This document shows positions 5,601 through 7,696 of a DNA stretch of 7,696 nt, one piece after another. The notes under the pieces are model-generated. The model was not told the DNA's origin and did not search any database. It saw only the letters and a list, made by a program, of their open reading frames with translations. Source of the DNA: Phycisphaerae bacterium (GTDB lineage Bacteria; Planctomycetota; Phycisphaerae; UBA1845; UTPLA1). The translations under genes and the position numbers were made by a program. The DNA lies in contig JAJDEC010000451.1 in assembly GCA_029259995.1 (NCBI GenBank), forward strand, positions 1-7,696, given 5' to 3'. Position 1 is the first letter of the stretch. Each line of letters starts with the position of its first letter.

Positions 5601-7541
5601 GTGGCAATTTCCAGCCGATGTATTCCGGTAACTCGAATTCTAACCATAGGTGCATGGATGACAGCGATGACTTCAGTCGGATTCGGCGGAATGAAACTGG
5701 CAGTGGCGGAACCCGCGGCGAAGCCGTCGGGGCCCATGACGCGCGATCAGATTGACACGCGCCACAAGTGGGATCTTTCATCCATTTTCGACAGCGATGC
5801 CGCATGGGAGGCCGCCTTCAAGAAAGTGGATGCGGCGACGGGCGAATTTGCCAAGCTGAAGGGAACGCTGGGCAACTCGGCCGAGTCGTTCAAGAAGGGC
5901 CTCACGCAGCGAGACGAACTCTTCAAGGTGTACGAATCCGTCATGCTCTATGCCGGGCTCAGTTTCCATGAAGACATGAGCCAGTCCGACAAGCAGGGCC
6001 GATGGGATCGCGTTCAGTCGCTGGGCACGAAAGTGGGTGAAGTCACAAGCTGGTTCACGCCCGAGATTCTTGCCATCGATCCCATGAAGATTGAGGGATG
6101 GCTGAAGGACGACAAGAACCTCGCCGTCTATCAGCATGCGATGGACGATATCCTCCGGACGAAGCCGCACACACTGAGTGATCGCGAAGAGAATCTTCTC
6201 GCCATGGCGGGCGACGTCACGGCCGCCCCCGGCAACATCTTCGGTCAGTTCACCAACACGGAACTCGAATTCCCGATGATCAAGGATGCCGACGGCAAGG
6301 AAGTGCAGCTCAGTTCCGCCGGGTACTACAAGTTCATCTATTCGAAGGATCGCCGCGTTCGGCGCGACGCATTCTACGGCATGCACGAAGCCTACGCCGG
6401 CAAGCAGAACACGATCGCGGCGATGCTCAGCTCGCACGTGAAAACGCACATCTTCAACGCCAAGGCGCGCAAGTACAATTCATCGCTCGAAGCGGCACTC
6501 GGAGGACCGAACATCCCTGTGGATGTCTACAAGAACCTCGTTGAGACGGTTCACAACAACGCGAATCGCCTGCATCGCTACGTCGGCATGCGGAAGCGCA
6601 TCATGAATCTCGACGAGATTCATCGATACGATCTGTACGTCCCGATGATTGACGTCAAGGAAGTCAACATCGCCTACGACGACGCCGTCGAGACGATCCT
6701 GACGGCGCTGGAACCCCTGGGCAACGAGTACGTCAGCACGCTTCGCAACGGCTTCGAATCGCGATGGATCGACGTCTATGAGACGAAGAACAAGCGAAGC
6801 GGCGCCTATTGCTGGGGCGCCTACACGACGCATCCCTTCCTGCTGCTGAACTACGGCGGCACGATGAACGATCGCTCGACGGCGGCCCACGAAATGGGCC
6901 ACGCGATGCACTCGTGGTTCACGACGCATTCGCAGCCGTATGTCTATGGCGACTATGCGACGTTCTGTGCCGAAGTCGCATCGACTGTCAACGAAGTCAT
7001 CCTCGCCCATCATCTCCTGAATGAAGCGAAGAGCGATATGGAGCGATTGCTCCTGCTACAGCAGCAGATCGAAGGCATTCGCACGACAGTCTTCCGGCAG
7101 ACGATGTTTGCTGAATTCGAAATGAAGATTCACGAGCAGTCGGAAGCGGGTCAGCCGCTGACGGCCCAGTCGCTGCGCAAGACGTACAACGAACTCGTCG
7201 CCGCCTATTACGGCCCCGAGATGGTTCTCGACGACTGCGCCGACGCCGAATGCCTGCGAATACCGCACTTCTATCGCAACTTCTACGTGTACACGTACGC
7301 CACGAGCCATTGCGCCGCCACCAACATCGGTCGCCGCATCATCGACGGCGACAAGGGCGCCGTCGAAGGCCTGATGAAGTTCCTCTCCGCCGGCAGCAGC
7401 AAGTACCCGCTGGATGTTCTGAAGCTGGCCGGCGTCGACATGACGACACCGAAGCCGATCGAAGACACGATGGAGCTGTTCAGCGAATTGCTGGATCAGT
7501 TCGAGGCGCTCTATCAGAAGGTGCACGCGAAGCGGACGTAG
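5601..7541 (+). CDS. pepF: M3-family oligoendopeptidase F with N-terminal signal-like segment
   Basis: This 646-residue zinc metallopeptidase cleaves short peptides. The PepF N-terminal domain begins at DTRHKWDLSSIFDSDAAWEA (about residues 50-69), and the M3 catalytic domain fills roughly 245-640. The zinc site is HEMGH at 430-434 (His430, Glu431, His434) with Glu458 in FCAEVAST as third ligand, at the proper M3 spacing. The substrate-binding His/Tyr stretch IPHFYRNFYVYTYA has His556 and Tyr558, 562, 564 and 566. With the GTG start the protein has about 45 residues before the usual PepF start: two Arg (6, 12), a hydrophobic stretch from about 13 to 36 and a possible signal peptidase I site AVA|EP after Ala36. 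This suggests export to periplasm or an anchored form, whereas most PepF proteins are cytosolic. The Gly usual in YATG is Ser here (YATSHCAA). The gene follows VOC by 50 bases and may be cotranscribed with it. Confidence 0.95.
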   Translation: MAISSRCIPVTRILTIGAWMTAMTSVGFGGMKLAVAEPAAKPSGPMTRDQIDTRHKWDLSSIFDSDAAWEAAFKKVDAATGEFAKLKGTLGNSAESFKKGLTQRDELFKVYESVMLYAGLSFHEDMSQSDKQGRWDRVQSLGTKVGEVTSWFTPEILAIDPMKIEGWLKDDKNLAVYQHAMDDILRTKPHTLSDREENLLAMAGDVTAAPGNIFGQFTNTELEFPMIKDADGKEVQLSSAGYYKFIYSKDRRVRRDAFYGMHEAYAGKQNTIAAMLSSHVKTHIFNAKARKYNSSLEAALGGPNIPVDVYKNLVETVHNNANRLHRYVGMRKRIMNLDEIHRYDLYVPMIDVKEVNIAYDDAVETILTALEPLGNEYVSTLRNGFESRWIDVYETKNKRSGAYCWGAYTTHPFLLLNYGGTMNDRSTAAHEMGHAMHSWFTTHSQPYVYGDYATFCAEVASTVNEVILAHHLLNEAKSDMERLLLLQQQIEGIRTTVFRQTMFAEFEMKIHEQSEAGQPLTAQSLRKTYNELVAAYYGPEMVLDDCADAECLRIPHFYRNFYVYTYATSHCAATNIGRRIIDGDKGAVEGLMKFLSAGSSKYPLDVLKLAGVDMTTPKPIEDTMELFSELLDQFEALYQKVHAKRT

Positions 7542-7696
7542 TGGTTGATACGCTGCGTGGCGTCGTCTTGCTTGTAGTCGCGCGCCCTTTCAGAGCCTCG
7601 CTGTCCTCTGCGTGGCCGCGCGTGGCAGCACTCCGAGCCGCGACCGTCAGGGAGTTCGGTCCAGGTGCGTTCGGCATTGCTCGCGATGATCGAGGA
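7542..7696. other. Region after pepF with no convincing gene
   Basis: I see no RNA gene, no hairpin followed by a T-run and no protein I recognise. One plus-strand frame is open from GTG 7541, which overlaps the last base of the pepF TAG, to the window edge (52 codons, beginning VVDTLRGVVLLVVARP). It has no clear ribosome site, and its arginine codons (AGA, AGG) differ from those of the neighbouring genes. It may be the start of a further gene or chance. Confidence 0.4.

Noticed and set aside
7480..7677. 65-codon minus-strand frame overlapping the pepF end
   Set aside because: Ser/Thr/Arg/Ala-rich translation without any motif, and it overlaps conserved pepF coding sequence.
1..7696. Search for a defence system, CRISPR array, insertion sequence, tRNA or integration site
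   Set aside because: No repeat-spacer array, transposase, terminal repeats, tRNA-like fold or toxin-antitoxin pair is visible; the genes are metabolic and housekeeping.

Overview
This is a stretch of bacterial chromosome, GC-rich by eye, with six recognisable genes: one incomplete and leftward at the left edge, five rightward. The genes suggest a Gram-negative, respiring bacterium. The quinone-linked succinate dehydrogenase is of the SdhC cytochrome-b558 / long-SdhA type found in Planctomycetota, Bacteroidota, Chlamydiota and some deltaproteobacteria. The free use of TTG and GTG starts and the gene mix make Planctomycetota my first guess. That is inference; no rRNA or lineage marker is present.

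Layout. 1-169 (minus): start of a J-domain chaperone (DnaJ type) running off the left edge. 170-301: divergent spacer with a TATAAT box for the chaperone gene and an inverted repeat. 302-1537: carbon-nitrogen hydrolase (nitrilase superfamily) with an intact Glu-Lys-Cys triad, followed by what looks like a second, degenerate nitrilase half-domain. 1607-1993: FluC/CrcB fluoride channel. 2049-2170: putative promoter and structured leader, then sdhC (2171-2971) and sdhA (3038-5014), the di-haem membrane anchor and flavoprotein of succinate dehydrogenase. 5074-5550: small VOC/glyoxalase-fold protein. 5601-7541: M3-family oligoendopeptidase F with an N-terminal signal-like segment. 7542-7696: nothing convincing.

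How they work together. SdhC and SdhA belong to one respiratory complex (succinate to fumarate, electrons to quinone). The iron-sulphur subunit gene sdhB, usually the third member of this cluster, is not here: the VOC gene occupies its place. The other genes look like independent housekeeping or stress functions that share a strand; I see no evidence for a defence system, mobile element, CRISPR array or biosynthetic cluster. The most interesting features are the missing sdhB, the two-part nitrilase, the apparently exported PepF, and short inverted repeats at most gene junctions, including one heptamer pair present on both sides of the nitrilase gene.
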